NCBI GenBank assembly: GCA_905221605.1
Contig: CAJNDS010002701.1
Span: 310,001-374,000, forward strand
Reading direction: 5' to 3'
Origin: Symbiodinium natans
Taxonomy: Eukaryota; Sar; Dinophyceae; Suessiales; Symbiodiniaceae
Length of the DNA stretch: 64,000 bases
Positions 36,801 through 46,208 of the stretch are shown here, piece by piece; position 1 is the stretch's first letter; every line of letters starts with the position of its first letter. The notes under the pieces are model-generated. The model was given only the letters and a program-made list of their open reading frames with translations, was not told where the DNA came from and ran no database searches. Made by a program: the position numbers and the translations under genes.

Positions 36801-39417
36801 TCTTTCATTCACAATTATGCTTCGAGAACTTCCTTGCGTGAAATGGATCTTCCTAGCGGAGGGCCTCATTGTGCTTTTGGATATCCTTGCTTTGGCACGC
36901 GCCTTCTTTCTGCAAACAATTGCTTCTGCCTTCGGGTGTTGTGCTTCGTGACCTGGATAAGAGGTGAGCTGGACGATGACCGCAAGAAACAGTGCGACAG
37001 TACCGGGCGCCTGGTCTTTGGCGTCGCAGCCCCAGCGAGAACCTGGAGTCAGGGAGAACCTGCTTTCGGTGGTCTGGGATAGCTGGTGTCCAGGATGTCA
37101 CGGTAGTTGCTTTTGGCTCCACCCGCTTGATCCTTCGTGAAAAACATCTGGACGTTGGATCTGTGAGGCCAGTCTGATAAGCCTCGGTACTCGGTACTTT
37201 ATATATTTGTTGTCGATCTTTGCCAAGGAGATCCAAGGAGGCCCCCTAAACGTTGGACTCGGTGTGCCTTGTGGAAACTTGGACTTTAGACTGAAGCCCA
37301 GCATCCCGCCTCTTGAAACTAAGGTTTCCGTTGGCAACGCAGTCCTATAGATGTGTTCCTAAAGTTTGCGAGCTGGTATTTGCAATCCGTCTGAGGCTGG
37401 GAACATCTGCAATCATTTCTTTTCAATTGACTTCCTGGCGAATGCCAGCGCCCCGGGCCGGTCAAGCTCCTGAAGGTTTTTTGATCAGAGTCTGCTCGGG
37501 AAAGCCTCGGCCGGATGTCCGCCAGGTCGTGGTGCCAAACATGGCTGCTATGTTCCACCTCGCCCACAAGAAGACACTTGGACAACCCAGCTGCAGACGC
37601 GTCGTGTAACAAGATTTTGATGACGATTGCCACGATTGCTTTGATTTGCTCGGCCTAGCATAGCGTTCCTCTGTGCCGTCCTTTATACTCATCACTTCAG
37701 GGAAACTGCAAATCGCGTTGGACCATGCAATGCCGGAATTTGAAATGCACGGTCTGGGAGCCCCAATCCTGCAAGTCGAAAGATTGGAACCCTGTGCCAA
37801 GAATGCCGGGAGGCTCCGAGCGCATCAGTGCAACCCGTTCGCCAGGTTTTCCCAGTTATTTTTCGTAGTCAAAGTGTCCCGTGCTTGTATACGGTATACC
37901 CTACGAGTACTATGCTGCACGCGGTACCATGCACACGTGTAGTATGGATCCCCAGACCCCGCCCCCGCCTCCTGAAATTGGCTCTGAGGATTCCCTGCGC
38001 TGGGGAAGACGGCAAGACCACGAAGCCAGACAGCAACAACGGCTGGCAGCCTGGAGAAAATCTCGTCTATAGTGCTCTGCGGTTGAAGTGCCAGACACTC
38101 ACAGGCAAAGCAAACTGCTGGAGTGAGCTGCTACAGGCCTGAAGTTGGAGGCCTTTGTCTTTGACGTCTTTCCGATGAGCAGCCAGATGGCACAGAGCCC
38201 AGATGCAATATGATGTGGAGAGGATCGATCCTCTGGCCACGGACTTTCGTGCTTAACTTGCGTGCAATGTCGAACGCACCACGCGTGCAACACCTGCCTG
38301 TGTGACGTTGTTTGAGGCCATCCTGGAGACAAAGCGCGAGGAGGAGTTCGCACCAGTCAAGAATGCGCCAGGGACTGCCACTGATAGCTTTGGCCCCACG
38401 CTCTCTGGTCCAAAGTGTAGATGTGGGTGCGTTTGTCCCAGCAGTCCGAGCCTCTTTTCAAGATATATCAGGTCCTGACAGCGCCAGGGCAATGGTGAAC
38501 GCGCTGTGCCGGAGTTGGGTGGAGAAGGCGCCATGGAGACCAGCGATACGTGCTCTTCAGCTCTTCGTGATGAGGTAGAACAGAACATCAGAAGACGTTG
38601 CCTGGTATGTCTCCCTTTGTGAATCTGCATGTGTGACAAGTGCCCAGCCAGTCAAGAGCTTCCGGAAAGGCCGGCGGCAAGCTGGAAGGGAACAAGGATG
38701 AAGTGGTCGAGGCCAAGTCGCAGCACCAGACAAAGGAACGAACTCATTTGCTCGATTTTGCTCGGTTTGCGGATTTTTGCGGGAATAGCCCAGGCTTTGT
38801 CGAGGCATTGTCCTTCGTTCAAATGTTTGGTGGCCAGCGCTCGTGTTGCTTGAGAGGCTTGAACGGGCTTTCAGGGACGAACTAGGGCATGGGGCTTCTC
38901 ACACAGTTTGTGCTGTCATGACGCTGCGGAAAGTGTCGCCTGCCAATGTTTTGTTCATGAGCAACGAACTTCTGCTTGCTGAGTAAGCAGGAGGTTCGGC
39001 AATCCGTCTTCACATGAATCGTCAGTCGTCTGCCGTGTGTCGTTTGTGTGTTTCCTCGACTCTCTTACAAGCAGTGGTCTTTGTTGTAGTTTTGCGCCGC
39101 CCTCAAAAGTAGTCATGGCGTTTTTGGAGGTCATTCCCCTTAGCGCACATACCTCTGCACGTTAGGTGTCCTCCGGCCAGATTTTGATCCATATCTGACT
39201 GACGGGCTCTGTTAGAGGAACCATTGCGGGGCGGAAAATCGAAGCACTTCGAACTGCAATGGCCGAGCAGGTCTCGCCTTTGCTGTCTTATGCCGGTGAA
39301 GGCACCGCACTCAGCCATCAGCTGTCGGTTCTCATCAGCCATCAGTTCGAACAATCTCGAAAAGTATCGAACAATGAAACATTGAGTACCTTGGTTCTGG
39401 AGGATTCTTTTGTTTGA
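27867..39417 (+). CDS. UDP-N-acetylglucosamine pyrophosphorylase, about 26 exons
   Basis: Converts UTP and GlcNAc-1-phosphate to UDP-GlcNAc and pyrophosphate, the last step of the hexosamine pathway, normally in the cytosol. Exons read: 27867-27968, 28386-28418, 28488-28549, 28649-28698, 28731-28751, 29437-29496, 30608-30637, 31274-31316, 31395-31461, 31980-32036, 32180-32300, 32597-32608, 33104-33134, 33519-33587, 33729-33823, 35737-35804, 36339-36445, 36964-37020, 37396-37437, 37526-37572, 37989-38041, 38137-38189, 38317-38407, 38472-38527, 38670-38711, 39271-39417. Family motifs occur in order: LEDIDLEYV; the uridyl-binding loop LAGGQGTRL; PKGCYDIGLPS; LIMTSP; FFEQGTMPC; NPDGNGGLY; FSVDNPL; VGVV..VVEYS; AGNICNHFF; HKKIP; KLEAFVFDVFP; REEEFAPVKNA; VSPLLSYAGEG. 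The total is about 535 codons, usual for the family. Exons 1, 2, 5, 12 and the last stop are tentative, as is the ATG at 27,867. The Gly normally following GTRL appears as Asp. Donors are GT, GC or GA, and acceptors mostly AG|G. Confidence 0.9.
30523..30533. repeat. G11 homopolymer run
   Basis: One of nine G or C runs of 11-17 bases in the window. This one lies in the UAP1 intron between exons 6 and 7. Another (C14, 32,703-32,716) lies in the intron before exon 13. Confidence 0.9.
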
Positions 39418-41958
39418 TACGCCGTGAAGCAGAGTCAATTACAAAGCAAGCAGTATACAGGAGCGGAATTCATTCCCCAGCTAGCAGGTAACAGGAGGTC
39501 TGGTGGCTGTAAACATACCGTGGATACAGCACAAAACGAGCTTGCGCAGGATTGGTGGACCGCGTTAGTGGCAAAAGCTTCTCGGCCCCTTGCCACTTGG
39601 AGTGAGCATCCCCAAACCAGGCCAAGCAGTGTGGGACCCAGCTTTGCAGTCCTGTATTCTGAGCCCCGACGCAGATAGAGCCCCTGAATGTCGTGAAGGC
39701 TTCTACCACGAATGGAGTTCCGGTTCACCGTACAGATTAAGTCCCAGCTGCTTCCTCCCTACCTCACCACCATGTGTAGCTGAGAATCTGCTCTGCACAT
39801 GCTCTCTGACGCCTGGCGCAGAATCACCTGCGCTCAGTGACGTGACCTCAGTCCGGCCTGCGCTCCGGTGAAAACAGGGAACTCTGCAGCGGGCTCGGGA
39901 TTTCAGGGGTGCAAAAGGAAGCCCTGAAAGTACGAGGACTCTTGTACATGCAGGCTGCCTCTGAAAGTCAGTGCCGCAGCCAAACCACCAGCTAATCCGG
40001 CATGCTGTTCGCATGTCAGGTGTCGTAAGCAGAAGAGAAAAGATGTGCCTTTGCAACAGGCATGCAGCTTGTGTTCGTAACATATGTTTCGCTGAGCATG
40101 TTTGTTTGAGCAAGGGCGCTGCTCGCAAATCATCTATGAGCAGGGAAATGGCAAGAAATGCCATCTCCTCAACAAACACATTCACTCGAGACATGTGGCT
40201 TCTAGAATCCTTGAGCAAAAAAGGACGAGACCGACTGTTTTCGTTGCACAAAATGTATGTTTTTAGCAAGCCATATGCAATAAGTTTGTTTCTTGTGTTA
40301 CGTACCTTTTGTTCAGCACATGCCTTTGCTTTAGCATCTATTGTAGCACCACCACATCGTTGCATTGTTTGAGTAGCATGCCTTTGCTCATGGCATGTGG
40401 TTCATTTCATATTCATCAACAGATTGAAGTGGAGCACCTTCTGGGTCACACTACCTTTAGGTCACTTTAGGTCCTTAGGGACAGCCCCTATAGGGCAGGC
40501 CATGGAGCCAGGCTTGCCCGGAAGCTGGCAGGCAGAGTTGTACTACAATCAGAGTTGTACTGCAATCCACATGTTCACACCTCTTCTTGTCATTCCGTGG
40601 TTGCTGTGGTCCATGGTAGGGTTCATTGCACACTTCGCGCGCGCCCGTTGACAGAATCCGAAGACTTATAAGGGCTCAGGGGTTGAGCGAATAGGGTTTC
40701 CGCCCCGTTTCTTGCCTGATATCTCGAATCGTCCCGTCACGGCGTATGCTCACGGGTCGGGATATCGTGCTCAGCTTGAAAGTTCGGCAGTTGCAGCGCT
40801 GCACACTGGGTGCCATGGCGTGGGCAAACTATCATGAACCATGAACATCAGCATCCGCCTCGTTCGACCCGAGAGTTGTTCTTCAGCGAGGCCAATGCCC
40901 AGGCTCTCAACAAAGGCCCTACAGTGCCTTACACTGCCCTATGCAGTTCCCCCTGCATCCTACAGCCCGCAGCTTTAACTTTCTGAGGCGAGAACCTTTC
41001 TCTCGCAGGGCTGAGGGATGAAGTCTTTGGGCTCTCGAAATTTGCACACTCTGATTTAGACAGCTATTCTGTAAGTAAAGATCTCGTACCAAAGAACAAC
41101 CCTTGACGCCCACCCAGCGATCCACCTGCTAGGGAGCAGGCGGCTGCGCAGGCGCCACCTTGCCTTAGCTAGTTACGGGGTGGCTTGGGCTTGGTTTGGG
41201 CTTGACTTGGGCCGAAGGGCGGCTGTTCCGAAGGAAGTGCATGCTTGCGATGCAAAAATATTGATCCACTACGCTCTTTTGGTTGAGTCCCACAGCTGCC
41301 GCTATGCAGATGCCCGCTGCGACAGGCGGCTCTACGCCGGGCCTGGGTGGGTGCAACCAGAATGTGTGCGCTTCTCACAGCTCCAGACGTTGGATTTCAC
41401 TAATAAGTTCTGCAACGAGTCATGCAGACGCCCTGCTGGTGATAAGGCCTTTTTAGTAAACCACATCGTCCCATCAGCCAATTCGGGCTCTCGCTATAGG
41501 TCTCGTGTACACACTCCATTATCCAAACCATGCTCCCGCCAAGGTCCCGTGCACGTTCCGCGGGTCCGTCTCGTGCATCCTTAGGGTTTGCTTTCTGAGC
41601 CCCCGGTCCCAGGCAAAGGCTCCGCATGAAGTCTGTAGTTCCCGCAGTCCCCTGTGCTCCTCGTAACGTGCATTTCTACACTGGAATATTGCAGACGGAT
41701 GCTTTGCGATATGTGTAATATGGTGATGCCGTGATGCAGTGCTCTATATACTTGCATTGCAGAAGCAGAAGCAGATCCTCAGAGTGTCTTATATTAAGGT
41801 TGCACCAGCTGCAGCAACTGCAGAGCGGAGGACTTATAAATTAAACGTGAAGACATTTGCACATTCTGGTTTTTAATGTCTGCCACTGCCACGGCAGTTG
41901 ATCACAGGTCCGCGCCATGTGCTTACGCCTCAGCACCTTAGCAACCGGTTGTCGTCAG
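39418..41958. other. Intergenic region between UAP1 and the Gly/Cys gene
   Basis: I could not find a convincing further UAP1 exon after 39,417, nor the 5' exons and promoter of the Gly/Cys-repeat gene. Those exons should lie here because its first visible exon needs an upstream partner. The minus-strand frame at 39,703-40,365 is listed separately. Confidence 0.35.
39703..40365 (-). CDS. Hypothetical 220-codon frame in AT-richer segment
   Basis: Starts at a true ATG (40,363-40,365) and stays open to 39,703. The N-terminal half is charged and helix-like (for example LIAYGLLKTYILCNENS and EEMAFLAISLLIDDL), while the C-terminal part looks random. The segment is AT-richer than its surroundings and ends next to a short direct repeat (catgcctttgct near 40,320 and 40,379), which could mean a decayed transposable element. 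No domain recognised. Confidence 0.22.
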   Translation of the reverse strand: MQRCGGATIDAKAKACAEQKVRNTRNKLIAYGLLKTYILCNENSRSRPFLLKDSRSHMSRVNVFVEEMAFLAISLLIDDLRAAPLLKQTCSAKHMLRTQAACLLQRHIFSLLLTTPDMRTACRISWWFGCGTDFQRQPACTRVLVLSGLPFAPLKSRARCRVPCFHRSAGRTEVTSLSAGDSAPGVREHVQSRFSATHGGEVGRKQLGLNLYGEPELHSW

Positions 41959-43142
41959 GATGCGGTGGTGGCTGCAGTGCTAGCGGTGGCTGTGGCTACT
42001 CAGGCCTGAATCCCTTGAAGAGACTTGGAGCTTTCATTCCTTGTATTCATGATGTCACGAAAGATGTTCGACGATCGGCACGACTGAGTTTTGTCTAGGG
42101 CCGACTTCAGGTCATTGTTTCGCCCAAATAAATATTTCCCCCCCAGCCCCCCACCCCTCCCCAATTGTACCTCCCAAATACTGTTTAAAGCTGGGAACTT
42201 CACTCCTGAAGCCGTCCTGAGTTGTGAGGGCGAGAAATGCATGGCAAAGATGCCCAGTCCTTGGCAGCCTATTCTCCCACTTTCGCTCTATGAAATGAAT
42301 TCGAGAAACCGGTTAGGTTACGATGCTTTCTTCTCCTGTGCAGGTTGTGGTGGCTGCGCCGGCTGCAACGGTAGCTGTGGTAGTTGCGGCCGCGGTGGTA
42401 CCCCTTGCAGCGGCTGCGGCTGTGGTAGCTGTGGCTGCCCACCTGGTGGCTGCAGCGGCTGCAGTGGCTGCCCCCCTGGCTGCTGCGGCGGCTGCCCACC
42501 TGGGGGTTGTGGTGGCTGCCCTTCCGGCGGCTGCGGTTGCAGAGGCGAGCTGGGCTAGAAGAAAACGTAAAGCCAACTGCGCTGTACAGCATGGACACAG
42601 CTTGCGGAGAGCGCATGGGCACAGCTGGCAGAGATTGTGAGGGTGGACGAGAAACGTCAGTTGGCACCAGGTTTTTGAGTGAGAATCCTTGCGGCCAAGC
42701 ACCGCAAAAGTGCCAATTATGGGGTCTTGACGTCACAGGTGCTGCTGAGAAGGATAGCGAAGGCATGCACCTATGTATAATTATAAGAGTGATTGCACAG
42801 TTGGCAGGCTATGGCGGCGGCTGTGGCAGTAGCTGTGGTTGCAATGGCGGCTGTGGTTGTGGGGGTGGTTGCGGTGGTGGTGGGTTTGGCTGTGGTGGCA
42901 GGCCTAGCTGCGGTGGATGCGGCTGCAACGCCGGGGTTAGCTGTGGTGGAGGGTGTGGCTGTGGTGGCTGTGGTGGCTGTGGTGGCTGTGGTGGTAGGTG
43001 TGGGATGGCCAGTGGCTGTGGTGGTGGCGGTTGCGGGTGCAGCGGTGGCTGCGGTGGAAGGCCCCAGACTCCAACTCCACCGCCACCACCTCCACCTGCA
43101 ACTGGATATGCAGCAGCATTGGCAGCCGCAGCAGCGTTCTGA
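41959..43142 (+). CDS. Gly/Cys-repeat protein, three exons (5' end missing)
   Basis: Exons at 41,959-42,003, 42,344-42,544 and 42,808-43,142 all begin after CAG in phase 1, so a preceding G completes a Gly codon each time. The first two end before GC donors (GCCTGA, GCGAGC), so they join without frame change. Nearly every codon is GGN or TGY, giving CGGC, CGSC, CPPGG and similar repeats. The last exon ends with a Pro run and an Ala-rich tail ([12 protein letters not shown]) before TGA. The composition resembles cysteine-rich structural or matrix proteins, or metal-binding proteins, but function cannot be inferred. An upstream exon with the start codon, perhaps with a signal peptide, is missing. 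Confidence 0.55.
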
Positions 43143-43735
43143 CCTCGGCTTTTTTGGAAGTAACCACAGGGCAGGAGTCGTCTCAATTCATCTCAATTCA
43201 TCTTGCCCATCAGTCATGTTCGACTGTCCACGTGCTTTGAGGCAGCGGTCTTCGACGCCCAGCGGTTTTCCACAGGCTGAAAGTCAACAGTCTTGGACCT
43301 TTGGGTCTGGAGTTCAGAACATCGTGCATTAGGGGACGTCGGAAGAAGGTTCTTGTGCTCAAAGTTCCATGAGCAATATCGGTACACCAAAAATATGTAT
43401 TTAGCATCGCTTAGTGGGATGTCTTGAAGAGGGAGGGAGGGAGGAAGGGAGAAACTGCAACATCTTAAGAACCTTGCACGCACCAGGTTGCAAAGATAGT
43501 CGGTGCCTCATGCAAGGGATCCTATAGCTGCGACTGGTATGAAGATGAGATCCTTAGGACAAGAGACTGTGGGAGATGCAGGGAGGAGGAGAAGGAGGAA
43601 GAGGAGGGGTTGTAAGGCCTCTGACTTTGCAAGGCCAGGCACTTCGTTGCACTCGTTTCATCCTCGCTGTGACCCTGAAATTCCTGGAAGCGCACAACTG
43701 ATCATTGATGGGTAATGCAGAATCCAGGGCCAGAC
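43143..43735. other. Short intergenic stretch after the Gly/Cys gene
   Basis: Contains a GGGA/GAGG-rich patch near 43,430-43,460 and another at 43,575-43,605. No gene or terminator element could be named. Confidence 0.35.
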
Positions 43736-43822
43736 TGCCTCTACGCCCGCCTCTACGCTTGCCTCCACGCCCGCCTCTACACCCGCCTCCGCCTCCACGC
43801 CCGCCTCTACGCCTGGGCTTCC
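43736..43822. repeat. 12-bp GC-rich minisatellite
   Basis: About seven imperfect copies of a unit close to cgcctctacgcc, with variants ctccacgcc and ctacaccc. On the minus strand it reads as repeated GVEA. One frame stays open throughout, but I do not call it a gene. Confidence 0.85.
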
Positions 43823-44437
43823 GGGCTTCACTCCGGCTTCCAACCGGGCGCAGCAGGGAGTGAGCCCCTCTTTGGCCGGTGTCCAGGATGCATGTTCGAT
43901 TCGGGTGTGCTCCAAGGATTGCTTCAATGTATGTAAGTTTAGAGTTAGAGGATATTTGAAGGAATCTTCAAGATTCAGGAGCTGTGTGACATGGTGGGAT
44001 GCTTGCGGTCCAGATTGCACTGTGCTTACAGGACCTTACGTAGCTTGCTGTGCTTTCCAGTGTCTGTATTCAAATATCTCATCACACCAGTGTTTCGTGA
44101 GGCTCCGTCGCTACAGCTGCAGGACATATCCAGGTTGAGTTCACATTGCTGCCAAAGCCTCCCCAGCACAGTTCATCGTTGCAGATATGAATGGCCCCCG
44201 GATGCAAGCGAGCAACCTGCGTGTTAGGGTGTGACTCTCTGTGTGTGTCTGTGTGTGTGTGTTCCCTCCAGGAAGCTCGCAGGTGGAAGACTCCTAAATG
44301 TACACAACTCTATTGGTACTGTCTATTGGGCACTGCAAAGATCTCTCTCCAACCCCAGAAAAACCCTTAGGGCCCTTCCTACGGAGCCGCATCTGAGGCT
44401 TCAGCAACGATGGGGCCAAAGGCTTCCCTGACCTGAG

Positions 44438-44809
44438 CTAGTGGGCTTCGGCTACCTTGTTGGTTAGGGTATGATAGCCGTTGATGGGTTTGGGATGGTT
44501 TGGGGACAGCATCTTGAGCTTCATTGAGATTTCATTGAGGTTAAGCTCGATTTCACGGAAGGTTGGTCTCGGCTGCTTGCTTTCAGGCCTTTGGGCCTTT
44601 GCAGGGGCAGCCGCGTTATGTTGCACAAAAACGGGCTGCTGAGGAGACCAACGGTCCAACGGTATAACACTTGTAGCTTGGAGGCCAGGAGGCGACGACA
44701 CCCAGCAAACGGTAACCTCAGGACAAGTCGAAAACTTTGCTTCGTCTTCATCAGACTCGACGGTCCAGGCTGGGACTGGACCTCTCGAAAGCCCAAGAAG
44801 GAGCGTCAA
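44438..44809 (-). CDS. Putative minus-strand exon, unknown product
   Basis: A 123-codon frame with consistent codon use. It includes an acidic start (TVESDEDEAKF) and a helix-like end (REIELNLNEISMKLKML) before PNHPKPINGYHTLTNK. An AACAAG|GTAGCC donor lies just before the stop, so the true exon may end near 44,456. The first codon is not a convincing start, so upstream exons are likely at higher coordinates. No family recognised. Confidence 0.33.
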   Translation of the reverse strand: MTLLLGLSRGPVPAWTVESDEDEAKFSTCPEVTVCWVSSPPGLQATSVIPLDRWSPQQPVFVQHNAAAPAKAQRPESKQPRPTFREIELNLNEISMKLKMLSPNHPKPINGYHTLTNKVAEAH

Positions 44810-44889
44810 CGCCTCGGAAAACCTCAGGCCACAAGAGGGGCTGTTGTTTGGACATCTTCAATGTGTATGGCCCCAGAACTTGGCCCATA

Positions 44890-44906
44890 CCCCCCCCCCC
44901 CCCCCC
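44890..44906. repeat. C17 homopolymer run
   Basis: Uninterrupted run of 17 C. A second C17 run is at 52,036-52,052, just upstream of the LINE insertion. Confidence 0.95.
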
Positions 44907-45624
44907 GCCCCTTCCGCCTCCTCAAGCATTTCAGGAGCTGCCCGAACAAGACGACTTCCTTTCAACAGGTCACCGGAACCCCTTCCGCTCCCCACCTCCC
45001 CGCCTCGGAAATGTAGATGAGTGTGCTCATACATCACCCAGGCCGAGCCTCTCCATCAAAGTCCAAATCCCGATCTCGCTCGCGCAGCCGACAGCGGGAC
45101 CTTTGGTTCAGTCAATTCCATGGTGAAACGAATCCATGGCAGCTTTGAAGCCACGTGCTTTAGGACCCGAACCCGGACGCTCTACAGCGGGCATTCGGAT
45201 TGGTGTCGGTTGCGTGCAGTTGTGGGGCTACCCTCTCCCAGCGATCAGGAGTGTAGCCATACTTAAGGCAGAATGGCGCCCAATATTCAAACAAATTGCC
45301 GACCCCAATTTCGAAGACTGTCGGCTCCCACCGGCCAGGCCAGTACGATGCCTGAAAAGCCTCAATCTGAGATTCATCTCAAGCTTGAAAGGCTGCAGGC
45401 ATGAGGAGGAGCAAAGACTGCCTAAGATATCGATATCAACACACTTTCTGGCAGCGAGGATAGAAGTCGCGGAGGACGTGGCGGCCGGAATCGTCGCAGC
45501 CCACCGAGGCTGTTGGGGCATGCTGTGCTCGCGTTATAGTATCTGTATCCCCGCGCCAACAAGATCTGCAAATCTCAGACAGATTTCTGGAAGCTTGAAG
45601 GTTGAGTAGAGGCATCCACTCCAG

Positions 45625-45708
45625 GCTTCAGGCTTCCTGGCTTCAGGCCTTCAGGGCCTTCAAGCTTTATAAGCCTGTGGGGCCCTTCAGGCCTTGAAGC
45701 TTCAGGCG
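45625..45708. repeat. TTCAGGCC/GAAGCTT-rich palindromic block
   Basis: Dense direct and inverted copies of ttcaggc, ggcctt and gaagcttc within about 85 bp. They can fold into several alternative hairpins. Confidence 0.6.
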
Positions 45709-46053
45709 CCTTATGGGAAGGACCCCTGCGGGCGGCTCCGGATTCGCCCTTTAGGAATTAGGAATCCCGCGCCACGATTTTCATGTTGACGGTCGCATTA
45801 TCTTTCACCACCTTACTACTCCGAGTGTAACAGTGTATCATTACCTTCCGCGGCTACTTGTAGCGCGGAAGCTGACCACCTACCAACAATCACTTCGGCC
45901 ACTTCAGTCACCTGTACACATCCTTAGCAGGCGGCGCTCCCGCTCGAGGCTGCTGGGAGTGTGAGACGGTTGAGCACAAGCAAAACATATGTTATGTCTT
46001 TGCTATGTACAGTAGTAGATGTACATCTCAGTGCATACACTACATGATTCCCG

Positions 46054-46071
46054 AAACCCTAAACCCTAAAA
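46054..46071 (-). repeat. Interstitial telomere motif, C-rich strand
   Basis: aaaccctaaaccctaaaa is two and a half copies of CCCTAAA, the complement of the TTTAGGG telomere repeat. Confidence 0.75.
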
Positions 46072-46187
46072 TCACGTACCGATGTTGCTGCTGAGGAAGG
46101 GGGGTCCCTTAACTGGGCCGCGGTGTTTAGCTGCTGTTGTTCTTTGCGGGTACCAGGTCCAGACGCGACCGCAGAGATGACAGGCAG

Positions 46188-46208
46188 TTTAGGGTTTAGG
46201 GTTTGGGG
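46188..46208 (+). repeat. Interstitial telomere motif, G-rich strand
   Basis: Two perfect TTTAGGG copies followed by TTTGGGG, in the opposite orientation to the motif 117 bp upstream. Confidence 0.75.

Noticed and set aside
42313-42702. Ala/Val/Thr-rich frames over the Gly/Cys repeats
   Set aside because: They are alternate readings of the same GGC/TGY repeats, and only the Gly/Cys frame has matching splice phases across three exons.
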